Shown: in pieces, positions 23,831-35,299 of the stretch
How positions within the stretch are numbered: position 1 is the first letter of the stretch
How the letters are laid out: each line of letters opens with the position of its first letter
Assembly (NCBI GenBank): GCA_002812745.2
Contig: NCSJ02000214.1
Span: 1-64,000 of the forward strand
Reading direction: 5' to 3'
Length of the DNA: 64,000 nt
Source of the DNA: Scytalidium lignicola
Lineage: Eukaryota > Ascomycota > Leotiomycetes
The notes under the pieces: generated by a model
Told to the model about the DNA's origin: nothing
Seen by the model: only the letters and a program-made list of their open reading frames with translations
Databases searched by the model: none
Made by a program: the position numbers and the translations under genes

Positions 23831-24778
23831 TTAGGCATCGCTAGTAATCTCCCATAAACGCTTCAACCCAACAACGCCAGCCACACTTCCAAATAAACCA
23901 ACCCAGAAATCGCTCACTAGCCCAGTCTCCAAACTCCAGTGAAGAGTAAGAGGAGCCCAAGCCAAATTAACGATTAGTTCTCTTCTCCATGTGGCTACCC
24001 ACTCGGTCTCTTCCTGTTCTGTTGATATCTTTTTCTTCTCGCCATCCGTACTGGTTTCCTCTGCTACACTTCTCTTTCTCTTCAAGGTATACTCTCTGAT
24101 TAGCCTAATAAGATCCAACCCTACAAAGGCCATCCAGAACCTAGAGCTCCAAATCCAGACGTTGTTCTCTTTCTCCTTACTCCACTTCAAGACCCCCTTC
24201 GTAGCTAAATATGCTCCGTTCTCCAAATATTGGTAAATTAAAATTGACAAAACTTGTGCATAGGCTATGCTCCGGACAAGGCCATCTTTTGGCGGGTTAT
24301 TCCATACACCCTTCCCCCACTTCCAAACCCCGATAAGACCCCATAATCGCACGAAAATACGAAAATCAGAGATAACTTCTGAGAAGGCCTTTAGTCGTTC
24401 AGATGCAATGAGAAGGCGCGATGGAGGGATTGATGAGGTGTCTATTACAACTGTAGTGTTTGGTGGTAAGGATATTGCTTTCTCAATAATTTGTCGGACA
24501 GCTCTCTGTAGCTGCCGAATTGAGAGTGACTTTAGAAGTGTAGATGAGAGCAAAGATGTATAACAAACTGTAAGGAGAACGGTATCGGTTCCGGATGATG
24601 TTTCTAGGATTCGGGAAAGCTTTTCTATCGCGCGATCTGATTTTTTGAGGTATAATGGCAGCCAGCTACGGAGAGTTCGCACTGAAGGTATCGTTTGCGG
24701 CAAGGAAGGTGGTGTCGGTGGGGCGATTGACTCTTCTGGAGTGATATCCGGAGTAGGTAAGTCTTGGGTCTCCGACAT
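23831..24778 (-). CDS. Peroxisomal membrane protein Pex11 family
   Basis: Likely promotes peroxisome elongation and division. One exon encodes 315 residues from the ATG at 24778. After a Pro-rich start come RTLRSWLPLYLKKSDRAIEKLSRIL and, further on, ASERLKAFSEVISDFRIFVRLWGLIG, the amphipathic helix region of Pex11 proteins. Then LSILIYQYLENGAYLATKG and a membrane segment (RFWMAFVGLDLIRLIREYTL), a charged insert (RKRSVAEETSTDGEKKK) and a final hydrophobic C-terminus (FWVGLFGSVAGVVGLKRLW). Length and order match fungal Pex11C-type proteins, but the exact paralogue is inferred. Confidence 0.8.
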   Translation of the reverse strand: MSETQDLPTPDITPEESIAPPTPPSLPQTIPSVRTLRSWLPLYLKKSDRAIEKLSRILETSSGTDTVLLTVCYTSLLSSTLLKSLSIRQLQRAVRQIIEKAISLPPNTTVVIDTSSIPPSRLLIASERLKAFSEVISDFRIFVRLWGLIGVWKWGKGVWNNPPKDGLVRSIAYAQVLSILIYQYLENGAYLATKGVLKWSKEKENNVWIWSSRFWMAFVGLDLIRLIREYTLKRKRSVAEETSTDGEKKKISTEQEETEWVATWRRELIVNLAWAPLTLHWSLETGLVSDFWVGLFGSVAGVVGLKRLWEITSDA

Positions 24779-25215
24779 TGTCGTTGTTGTTTTAGCAAGG
24801 GGTGAAATCTCTCTACGGAGTTGCGTAATGCTTCAGTAGTATGGGATTTATAGGACACTGGTCGGCAACAAGATTATTTTACCTGCATATAAAATGGCTA
24901 GATAACGAAATGCCGAGGTGCCTATTCCGGCAATTCGTCGGATCTGCTCGTGGTTGTTGAGCTGATTCTTAAAGTCATGTGATTTGCCTTACATCTAACT
25001 GAATCATGATTGATGAACATGCAGTGACGATTCATATAATCAAGTTTGAATTGCGATATTTTTATCTCTGGAACCTAATCATCTCTCCGTCTTCTCGATG
25101 AGATCTAATTTGTTATAAGCACACTTAATTTTCTACAATGAAGCCTCAACGTAGAAGAGGGGAATTTATATTTTAGACTAGCTATACAATTGCGCTAGAT
25201 TTATGAGGTGAAATG
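24779..25215. other. Intergenic region
   Basis: 437 bases upstream of the Pex11 gene and downstream of the dioxygenase stop, both leftward. No gene recognised. Confidence 0.35.
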
Positions 25216-26748
25216 TTAGTAGTTGCATATGCCACCAGTGTTGTCGTCAATGGACCAGGATCCAGCCAAACCACAACCAGCAAGGTCCGTCCCCTCAGCC
25301 GGGACTTCCGGCTTGCCCATGAAGAAATCCTCCTGGCCCCTGGGATCTGACCTCCTATTGATGACTCGTCTCGCCCATGAATCAATTGCTGGTTCACCAG
25401 TTTCGTCACGAGCTTGTTTCAGGAAAGGAATTAGAGCCGTACCCCCAGTTCCCTTGAGGTTTTTCTTTCCTTCCGGGCCATCCTTGTTCTTTCGGGAAGC
25501 AGAAGAAATATCTATTTTGCGACGTATAACTTCAGGACTCTTGGAACGGGATTGGGACCTTGATTCTCTAGATTTGATGATAACATATCTAGTGACGATG
25601 TTGATATGTTTGTCACGGAAGGTCTGTAACATCGCTAGACAAGCATCATAAGCCAGAGATAGCTCATGATCGTCCTTGTGTGATTCTACGTACTCGCGAA
25701 TATTTGCAACCCTAGTAACATCTTCGAGGAAGCGGCGGTGCGGTCCAGGCATGTACTTCCTCATTTCAAGAAGGAAGTTGTGCTTCGGTGGTGGAGCCGT
25801 ACCTTCACGTTCACTCTCTGAAGCAGGATCCCTCTTTTCACCGGTAGGAAGATGCTGAATTCCAAGGATAATATCGAAGAATTGAATGATGGAACTTTGA
25901 GCGTTGCTGCCGCCACTATATTGCCTGTATGTTTCCACTCCAGATCCATCTTCGTAGATCACTCCATTTGTCAACCCTGCTTCCGCCATGTTCTTACTTC
26001 CAGCGAGGAATGGTCGAATGCGATTGTAAAACACTTGAGGGTCACAACTCTCATGTATGCGCTGTAGCAAAGACCCAAGATCATCCAGCCTTTCGGCAAA
26101 TGACTGAAGACACCTAACAACTGTTTTACTGTCATTCTCCCGGGCTGCTTCAATCGCTCTAAGCATGAGCGGAATGATTGGTGCTCCCCGTGCCTCAATG
26201 GCTACTGAAACTAGGTAGAACCACGATTCGTCGATTGACCCAGTAAAAGTGTTCAGGGTAGCGATGTTCTCCAAATTATCCACAGGCTCGTCTACAAACA
26301 ACGGTTTAAAATTCCAAAGACACAAAGCTGCATATGTAGCTACCGGAGGGACTTCCAAGTAGTCAGAGATGTGAAGCAATGGAATTGATATTGAGGCTGG
26401 CAGGCGCTGGATAGATGTTAGCCCGGTATCCATAATTTAGATGGATCGTTTACTCACCTCTGATGGGCTATCACCGCCCCAGATATAGCCATGAGCCATA
26501 AAACAGAGCAAAGAGTATGCTCTTCTCCATTCTGAATCATGTTCCAGACCAGCAGTGGAGAGGATAGGAAGGCGATCTATAACCCCGCGCAAGCGTTTAC
26601 TCAGGATCAGGCCCTGAAGATTGGCTACGATAGCCTCCCATTTGTTATAGTATGGATCAGGAAGCCGTTCAATAGGCAAATCGGCCGGAAGAAAACCATA
26701 TTCTGGTGCAATTCCATAGTCGCCAAGGCGAGGAATAGGCGGAAGCAT
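25216..26748 (-). CDS. bna2: Indoleamine 2,3-dioxygenase (Bna2-like)
   Basis: Heme enzyme that opens the indole ring of tryptophan, the first step of the kynurenine route to NAD. Exons 26748-26458 and 26406-25216 (intron GTGAGT..TATCCAG, phase 0) give 493 residues. MLPPIPRLGDYGI and LPDPYYNKWEAI are the family start. GGSNAQSSIIQFFDIILGI and MRKYMPGPHRRFLEDV are the active-site region; the His of PGPHR (about residue 320) is the expected proximal heme ligand. LKGTGGTALIPFLKQARDET is the conserved C-terminal part. A basic Ser/Arg/Lys insert of about 40 residues (SRESRSQSRSKS, then KNKDGPEGKK) interrupts the fold before that motif. Divergent from vps23. Confidence 0.93.
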
Positions 26749-27169
26749 GCTTTTGGTGGATATTTTTCTGTAGCAGATGTAATGTCCAGACGCAAGGAGT
26801 ATGCAGAATCTTTGTCTGATACTCCTCAGCCGTTCGAAGAAGCTATGTGATTTCCAAGCATAAACTGTCGTACGATCAGAGAAAATGTCTGAAAAGTGGT
26901 AGAGAAGACAGAGGAGTCGGAGGGGTCCATGGTCCCTATTTCAAAGCAATAGTGAATCCTAAAGCCGAGTGGGTGGCGACAGACGTCAAACCCCGCAGGT
27001 TTCCGAGGATCGGTGCTGTGGGAATGCAAGGGCTCAGTGCACGCCGGTTGGTCTGATAAATGTAAGCGACTTGGCGGGCAAACAGTTTCGCCGAATTAAT
27101 CACATGATTAACCTCGATGTCATCTGCGAATAGCTTCATGGACAAGCACATTTTTGTCTACCAGATATA
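26749..27169. promoter_or_regulatory. Divergent promoter, IDO / Vps23
   Basis: 421 bases between divergent start codons. It must hold both promoters. No specific operator is claimed. Confidence 0.4.
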
Positions 27170-29040
27170 ATGGCCGCTGTTCAGCAGCGGGTGTTGAATT
27201 GGCTGTACAGTGTACTCACCAGTGTGCGCAATTCATAGTCTCCAGGCATTCGATTGTTTCTAACTATAGAATAGGAATATAAAGATGTGAACCGCACTTA
27301 TAGTGACGTCGCTCAGACTCTATCACATTACTCCTCCCTCTCTCCACGAACCGACGTTTACAGTAAGACTTGTATATTCTGACTATATACTATTACTGAC
27401 TCCTGATCTTGTAGCTTATGAGAATGGCACATCGGCGCTCCTCCTTTACGTATCAGGCACCCTGCCTGTTAATTTCCGAGGCAATACCTACTGGTTTCCA
27501 ATTGGATTATGGATACCTCATAACTATCCCCAAGAAGCTCCTATGGTATACGTGAAACCTACGGAAGGGATGATGGTCCGCGCTGGCCAGCATGTAGATC
27601 CACAAGGGAAGATATATCATCCATATTTGGTCCGCTGGCCGGAGATGTGGAATGTAAGTTTCTTAATGATATAGATGCATGACTTTCGGGAATTTTTATC
27701 TAGAGAGTGCTAACTCATATTGAATTTAGAAGTCAAGCATTCTAGATCTTTTAGCCATCCTACGAGATGTGTTTGCAAAAGAACCACCAGTTATTGCAAA
27801 ACAACAGCAGGTTACCCCTCCTGTGCAGCAAAATCCTGCCCCACCACCACGACCTCCACTTCCTCCGGGCTCAAATCTACCACCATCGGTAGCTCAAAGT
27901 GTAACAGAACAAGTTCGACCACCTCCCCCTCCCCCCAAACCCTCTGCTACTCAACAAGCACAACCACATATACCCCCTCCTCCTGACACGCTGCAGAGGG
28001 ATAAGGGACCTCCGTTGCCACCATTACCACCAAATGTTAGCCGTGACAGCAGCAGATATGGCTGGCCTCAAGCTGTTGATAGAAATGTTCACCAGCCTCA
28101 AAGGAGGAGTTCCTTGAGATACGAAAGCCCTCCTGCACTCCAACCTCAACCCATTAGGCAACCCACTTTAAATGAATCGCACAGCCCAGTCAGCCCTATA
28201 ACTCCACCCGATGATCAGTATAGACGTCCTCAATATGCCCACCAGTACCAACAACCACCACAACCACAACAATATCAACAACCACCATATACATCGCCTC
28301 CTAGCCAAACAGTTAACTTCCAAGCAGCTGGACCACAAGGGCCACCGAGACCACCAGGTGCTCCTAATTCAATCCCGACACAACATTACCCTCCTCAGCA
28401 GCCTCAGTGGCAGCAGTACCCATCACAATCCCAAACACAACCGAAACCAAAGCCACAAATACCTGATCTCATCGACGCACCCCTTACCCTTGATATTCCA
28501 CCAGAGGGATCTAATAACCTGCCTGCACCACCTATTCCCCCCAACCCAGAAAAATATATGCTTCTGCACAATCTCGCTGGAGCACTTTACTCCCAGCGGC
28601 AGCATACAATCTCACAGACAGAATCCAGTCTTCCTGGGCTACAAGCTCAAAATCAAGCGATGCGCGACGCCCTCTCAAAAATGCACGCCGAGATCAACGC
28701 TCTAGAAACAATCAGTTCCATGTTAAACAGCAATACTACTATCTTGCACACGGCTCTTCATGACGCCGACAAAGTGATTGAAAATAGTCAGCACCGTGCG
28801 CCTCCTGAAATAGACGAGCTACTCGTTGCGCCCACAGTCGTGGGTAATCAGCTCTATGAACTCGTTAGTGAGGAGAGAAGTTTAGGTGATGCGCTGTTTG
28901 TATTAGAACGAGCGGTTGAGAGGGGGAGGATTAGTCCAGCGGTGTTCACGAAGATGACAAGATCATTGGCGAGGGAGTGGTATTTAAAGAAAGCGCTTGC
29001 GAAGAAGATTGGGAAAGGAATGGGGTTGATGGTGCATTAA
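27170..29040 (+). CDS. vps23: ESCRT-I subunit Vps23 (TSG101 homologue)
   Basis: Endosomal sorting protein that binds ubiquitinated cargo and, in fungi, also serves the Rim/Pal pH-signalling pathway. Four exons, 27170-27223, 27275-27362, 27415-27653 and 27730-29040, encode 563 residues. The UEV domain starts MAAVQQRVLNWLYSVLTS and continues NRTYSDVAQTLSHY, YENGTSALLLYVSGTLPVNF, VDPQGKIYHPYLV and LAILRDVFAKEPPVI, assembled across all three splices in frame. A 190-residue Pro/Gln-rich middle contains runs such as RPPPPPPKPS. A coiled coil (ALSKMHAEINALETISSML) and the C-terminal steadiness box (LYELVSEERSLGDALFVLER) follow. The first exon was found only by frame and homology. Confidence 0.93.
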
Positions 29041-29556
29041 TGAGAATACTGCTGATATGTGGTATATATGAATATAATGTTAGGATTGTTATCATGATAA
29101 ATGCAAATGAACATAGTTCTAAATAATGCTCACAGCTCTATACTCTTGTTAATAGGGAATGTGATTATAACTAAATGTGACGGAAATCTAGACGTGTAAG
29201 GCGCGGATTTTGGAAGTACGTATGATCTACCTCTGTAGGAGACTTAAAGTCAAGAGGGAATATTGTTTCACTGAATGACATTAAATAGAATTATTAAAGA
29301 ATGAGGTAGTATTTCTCTAAATTGACTTTTCTGGTTCAAGAATCAATGTATGATATTTACCATTGGTCAACGCCAGCTAAAAGACAAAGGAAAAATATAT
29401 ATGCAAGGAAGCTTGCATGGGAATTCTCAGCGTCATCCACTTTTAACACCATCGAATCTCCAGGTATAGTTCCAGTCGAATAGCCTCCGCCTCTAATTGA
29501 CAAACCATCATTTTGTCATTCTCTGGAGGCTTATCGTGTAGCTAAATACATCCAGC
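29041..29556. other. Convergent 3' intergenic region
   Basis: 516 AT-rich bases between converging stops of vps23 and the pheromone receptor. No gene. Confidence 0.35.
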
Positions 29557-30872
29557 TTAGTGGTTATAGGGAGGAGCAAGTGCCTTGCTACTGTGAATAC
29601 TGTAACTGCTCTCGACCCGAACGCCCATGGCCTCAAGGTCCAACTCCGTGCTATCTCTCGTTGTAGATGATCTTCTACCACCGTGGACTGTACTAGAAGC
29701 GATCTCATCAATTCTTGATTCAACAGTTGTAATCAAAGTGCTGCCTGGGCTCGCGCCTGAGAAGATAGTTCTCATGGCAGGTTTCTCGGCTGAAGCAGAT
29801 ATTTGAGAGCGGGCTTGTGAGAGCTGAGAGAGGTTGAGTGAGACGTCAGCATCGTTGGCCATTGCAGCCCAGAGTGACGATAGAGGGAGAAGAAGTGCCA
29901 CAATTGTTAGGGCAAGAGTACCAGCCTCGGGAAAGGTATTTTCGGAGACATATTCCAAGATTGCAAAGACGGCTAGATTCATTGTTAGATCAATATTCAG
30001 AAGATATTTTGTCGTGTAGGAAATAAAATAAATAGATCTAAAAGCCAACAGATTCGATTGTCATATGAGGATGAAGTAGAGGAGACTTACAAGGAATAAT
30101 CATTGTGCAACCACTCATCAGAGCGAGGACACGAACTGCACTCCATTGCTTCCAACCTCTTTGCTTCCGCTCATACAAGACATATAGTAATTTGCTAATA
30201 AAGATTAGAGAGAAGAACCAGATCGATATCGTTTCCGTAATGAGGCTTCCAGTCTGAATCCATTGCAAGTCGGCACCACCGATCAAGTGGAGCGTGTTGT
30301 AAGACAAAAGGATCATCTGAGCGAAGTGGAAGCCAACAGAGAGGATCAAGACAAGAATTGCTAGTGCAGTGACCGCATATCGAACNTTTTTTCTGGTAGT
30401 TCTGGCAGACTGTGTAGGTCTGGAATGTAAGAGAGGTGTTGACCGTGACGGTAAGGAGGAATGACATGGCATTTGACGTAACGGTAGAGGCAAATGCGGA
30501 CGTGGGAATGTAAGTAAAATCGTAGGCAAATTGGTTCCAGACTTCATTCCAGGGTCCAACAAAGTAGAGAGCAAGAAGAAGGGAACGAAGAAATGAGAAG
30601 ACCAGTGACAAGACATTGAGAATGAAGATCGGAGTCCTTTTCCTCTTCTCATTTGAGAGAGCAAGAACAACCACCAGCATAGCCAGGGAAGCTCCAGCTT
30701 GGGCACCGTAGTTGATGCAGCTGGCGATGCTGTAGTAGTTGAACTCATCAAGAGCCTGGATGGTGAAATTCATCTTAGAGATGCCATCACCTAGCAGAAT
30801 GGTAAGGTTTTGAGTATATGGATTGAACTTTGGGTCCTCCGAGTAGAGCTGGTCTCTGGATACCAAAGACAT
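29557..30872 (-). CDS. ste2: Alpha-pheromone receptor, Ste2/PreB type
   Basis: Seven-helix plasma-membrane receptor for alpha-factor-like mating pheromone. The N-terminus from the ATG at 30872 has an extracellular segment with an N-glycosylation site (NLT), then helices including ASLAMLVVVLALSNEKRKRT, FILNVLSLVFSFLRSLLLAL, SFLLTVTVNTSLTFQTYTV, LAILVLILSVGFHFAQMI, and the sixth and seventh helices ending TIVALLLPLSSLWAAMANDA; the tail is Ser/Thr-rich. Two breaks lie in the sequence. After QNYQKK the frame is lost at an N (30386) beside six A; omitting the N restores VRYAVTALA. The intron at about 30093-30038 (GTAAGT..TTTTAG) joins phase 1 to phase 2, one base short. Base-call errors are the simplest cause; a recent pseudogene is possible. 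Because of the breaks the exact exon list is uncertain. Confidence 0.85.
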
Positions 30873-33392
30873 CTTGAGGGTTCAAAGCAGTTGTTGTGAA
30901 TGTGTGCAGTATGAATTGTATGGGCAATCTCGTTTGATGACAACTTTTGATAACAGAAATCTGGGGATGTAATTGGAAAGAGAAAGAGAAAGAAGAGGTT
31001 GCAGAGTTGAAGATGAGAATGATGAGCGTTGTTAAGTATTCAACGATCTTGCAACAGGTTCGAGACAATATTGAGGACATAATAGCTAGTTCAACAGTTG
31101 AAATGAAGAAGAAACAATGTCTCTCATGAGAAGACTCTTCAAACAATTGTATGCCATGGCATTATAGGGGACCTAAGTGTCGTCTTCCGTATTATACGAT
31201 TGCAAGCGCGACATCACAAACCAGCAGCCGCGATTACGCATAATGGAGAGACATGAATTACAGAGAAGGAAAGTACAATGAGACCTATGGCACATATGAT
31301 GGATCATTTTGTGACAATCAGAGGGAATAATAGTTCGGCGCGATTTAGATGTTGGACAATCCTTCCCCGAAATAGGGTGGTTGGCAGATTCCCTTGATAT
31401 TGTTCTCCAAAGCCACTAGCGAGCGGTGTTTGCTAAATTTGGGCCTCGAGGATCAGTCTCGCCGCAACGGAAATGCCAGACACAACTGAGATGCAGAATT
31501 GCGACCTATAGGACCCACTCCTTCACCATAATATGCAAGTACTCTGTGAGAGTTAAGCTGAAGATGCATATTGGCGGCAAAATCCCCATGAAGATTAGTA
31601 CGGTATAGTGGTCACGTGATAAATATACCCCCCTCAGGAACCAACATCTTATAGGTGAGGGGGAACGCAAGGTTGCAGAAGACCGGCTCCATTCTGAACC
31701 ATTATAGCGGGCATCGGTTTCCGATACCTAACCCCCAGTCCCGCAATCCTCTTCAAACTGACAACAGATGCCGAATATGATGGGCTCCTGACTCAAACGC
31801 GGCATCTCTTGGTATTGTTCTTCTTCCCCCATGGTTTAGAATGTAAAGTTTGACTGCAGGAGTTCCTGCATGTAGCCGACTTGGTTAACATGCTTCTCTA
31901 TTTGGCAGGTACTGTACAATATCATAGTGTTGATACACCAATCAACCCTAGGCTGAGAGGGTAGTTCTTGTTAGGCACAAGACAATTGTCTCCTGCTTGT
32001 CAAGAAACAATGTAAAGCGACGTTGTATTACTGTTCTATCACTTGACCTAGCATTATAGGGACTCATAACACAAAAAACTATTCCATTCCTAGTATGAGA
32101 TATCTTGACTCAGCTTTCCGTAACTGCTAGCCAAATATGACCTGTCGATCATCCGAAGTTGTGTGGACTAATGCCTGGACAGCCGTTACGGTTCTCATGT
32201 TCCTGAACCTGTGATAAGCAGTTCAATACGACACCATCTATATCAGGATAGTGAAGTTGGGGAGAAGTTAAAACGGATATCGGATATCAGATAATGCTTA
32301 ATCTCTCGCCTGATGTGGGTGGCTGTTTGTCCGTTGTCCATCTACAACACTTGAAATCGTCTAACCCATGTATCTATCGCAGTAATCTTTTACCACTTAG
32401 GTTGTAATATCTCTAAATAAATAAATCCCGGCAATCGGCAGGATGAAACATTAGTCACTTTTATACCTGAAATGGTTCCGGTAAGGGTAGTTCTTTGACA
32501 CTGCTCAGCCTCCGCCAACTTTGACAGTCCAGTAAGCCTGAAAATAGGAATTGAAGGAACCACTAGTCTCGATTTTAACCGATTGGCAGGACGAAAGAGA
32601 ATTATGTGTGTTAGGTTATGGTATGGAAAGTAAGAGGAATATAGAAACAGATAGCGAAGCATAAGAATAACTAAATCTTACACAACCGTCACACACCTAA
32701 AGAGAGGAGAAAGAAAATTCGAAATTCAACCCTGAAAACCTTGGTGCCAACAATGAACAAGGATTTCGGCATCCATATAATCTAGACAAATAGTGAAAGA
32801 GGTTTGCCACTAAGCCCAGCTTCTTCTATGTCTTCGGTTTGAAATTGTCTAGTACTTTGTCCATCAATGGCAACTAGGTACGGGGCAACATCTAGAACGT
32901 GGCAATTACACTAGTTACACACGCGACCTAAGATGAGAAAAGACTTCAAGCACCAACAGAAAGTCATGACTAAAACTGACTCCAGAGATTATGTTGCTAC
33001 TTTTGAAGATATTATCGCTTCAATATTTCAATGTTGTAGAAAATTCATTGCTCTTCAAAATTTGCTGTTTTCGACACTAATTATGTCGTTGATGATCTAG
33101 AGCCGCCTGTCGTCAGCCTCATCCCCCACAGGCACCGGATCGGCCAGCCAATCAGCGATCGCATAGCTGACACATCCCTGAAGCTTCAAGCTGTCCTCAA
33201 CTCTGAATATCCCACTGCCGCTGACACGTTTTGAATATCAGCGCAAAGCCTTTCGGGGCAAAACGACACAATACGGATTGTTATACAGATATTAAAATCT
33301 ATCTCCTTTCCTGTTGCAAATAAATCAATTGCTGTTAATGCCACAGAGAAACTAGCGTTATAACGCAGCTCGGCTGCTTACAGAAGCCGACA
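30873..33392. other. 2.5 kb gene-free divergent intergenic region
   Basis: A long stretch between the divergent pheromone receptor and Erv41 genes. I see no credible coding exon, tRNA or repeat in it; the short open frames have no domain features. One TACTGTA occurs at 31910. It may hold a large regulatory region for the receptor gene. Confidence 0.4.
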
Positions 33393-34732
33393 ATGAACGG
33401 TTTTGCAGAGCATGGCCTCGATGAAAAGGCTTTTGGGGAGAAAGGCAGCATCGTTTCAGCCTTTGATGCCTTTCGTAAGTCTCTTTTTTCCAAATTTGCT
33501 GCTTTTAATATCCCAATATTTTGTCCAATTGATCCCCGCTTCTCTCTCCATGCGACAACCTTTACTAACTCTTCCTCTTCCCCCCACCGTCAGCAAAATC
33601 CAAGCCCCAGTATGTTACCAAAACCTCCGGCGGCGGAAAATGGACCGTCGTGATGCTCGCCGTTTCTTCGCTCTTCATCTTTTCCGAATTCACGAAGTGG
33701 TGGCGCGGCTATGAAACGCATACGTTCTCGGTGGAGAAAGGTGTCGGCCACCAAATGCAAATCAATCTCGACATAGTCATCGCAATGCAATGTCCTGACC
33801 TCCACGTCAATGTTCAAGATGCTGCAGGTGATCGCATTCTAGCAGGAGATCTGCTGAAGCGTGATCCAACGAATTGGAACCAGTGGGTTAGTGAGAAGGG
33901 AATACATAAGCTAGGACGGGATAGCCAGGGACGATTGGTGACGGGAGAAGGATGGAGTGTGGAACACGATGAGGGATTTGGGGAGGAACATATTCATGAT
34001 ATCGTTGCTGCTGCTAGGGGCTCTGTAAGGAGGAAGTTCGCAAAGACGCCGCGGTTGAAAGGAGGAGTGAAGGGTGGAGATAGTTGTAGGATTTATGGGA
34101 GTTTGGATGTTAATAAGGTTATGGGCGATTTTCATATCACGGCGAGGGGACATGGATATCAAGAATTTGGCGCTCATTTGGATCATAATGGTATGTCATT
34201 TTCCTCAGTTCGCGATAACTTCGTACACGTGGCCATTTAAGACTTACACCATTACTCTTTAGCATTCAACTTCTCGCACATTATCTCCGAGCTCTCCTTC
34301 GGCGCATTCTATCCCTCGCTTCTCAACCCGCTAGATCGCACGGTGGAGACTACACCCGACCATTTCCACAAGTTCCAGTACTTCCTCTCTGTGGTACCTA
34401 CCGTCTACACAGTTTCAGCATCCAGCGTCTCCGGCTCTCAAACCATCTTCACCAACCAATACGCTGTAACTGAACAAACTACCGCTATTTCCGAACGTGC
34501 TGTCCCCGGGATCTTCTTCAAATATGACATTGAGCCCATGCTTTTGACAGTAGAAGAGAGCAGAGAAGGGTTCTTGAGATTTTGCGTGAAGGTCATCAAC
34601 GTGTTCAGTGGTGTCCTAGTTGCAGGACATTGGGGATTCACGTTGACGGAGTGGGCGAGGGAGGTCTGGGGACGACGGCAGAGGAAGAGTGAGGGTGTTT
34701 TGAATGGGAGGGTGCATGAGAATGAAGAATGA
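33393..34732 (+). CDS. erv41: COPII vesicle protein Erv41 (ERGIC2 type)
   Basis: Cycles between ER and Golgi with Erv46 and retrieves escaped ER proteins (family knowledge). Exons 33393-33474, 33594-34190 and 34263-34732 give 382 residues. The first splice creates FDAFPKSKPQYVTKTSGGGKW, the conserved start, followed by a membrane segment (TVVMLAVSSLFIFSEFTKWW). The lumenal part has VEKGVGHQMQINLDIVIAMQC, RIYGSLDVNKVMGDFHITARG and, after the second splice, DHNAFNFSHIISELSFG. The second membrane segment (FCVKVINVFSGVLVAGHWGF) is close to the C-terminus. Introns GTAAGT..GTCAG and GTATGT..TTTAG, phase 1 both. Confidence 0.93.
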
Positions 34733-35299
34733 ATATTGCCAATCCATGTTAAGTTGTTTATTTTGTTTATTTGTAACTATTTATGTTTTAAGGCGTTTCA
34801 CAGAACTGTTTTCATAGCGAAACTTGGGATATGTTGGTAAAAAAAAAAGTTCCTTCTTAATATCTGATATCAAATCGGTCTTCAATTACACTTGAGACTA
34901 ACTGACTGCCTTTAGATTTTGACATTGGTCCTAGAACTCCTAAACTTAAAAATTGGGCCTAATGATTTAGGAGTATCTAAAACTAGCAACTAAAAACGAG
35001 GGGAAAGTGGTCTAAGTAATATAAGCTTTACTGCTGCAGAAAAAGGATCTTTTATTGAACTTTATGCACATAATTCGTCTCTTAAAAAACCCCCATCCTT
35101 CAATGCAATGAAGTTTTCACCAAGCCTCAACATGCCAAAGTCCCCGGTACATTAATTTTCGTGACCTCCGGCAAGCCAAACCAACACATTAATTAAAGCA
35201 GCCAAAGTCTTGGGCTGCCCTGATTATATATTAACATAAAACCTTAAAAGGAAATCATAACACCACACTACACCAACATGGACAGTAGTAAGCGCCCAT
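34733..35299. other. Convergent 3' intergenic region
   Basis: 567 AT-rich bases with poly-A/T runs (34838-34849). No gene recognised. Confidence 0.35.

Noticed and set aside
16729..29040. A secondary-metabolite or other functional gene cluster
   Set aside because: No backbone synthase, transporter or pathway-specific regulator is present; neighbours are unrelated conserved genes.
33150..33392. Extra upstream exon for Erv41
   Set aside because: The ATG at 33393 already gives the family's normal N-terminus (MNGFAEHGLDE), so no further exon is needed.
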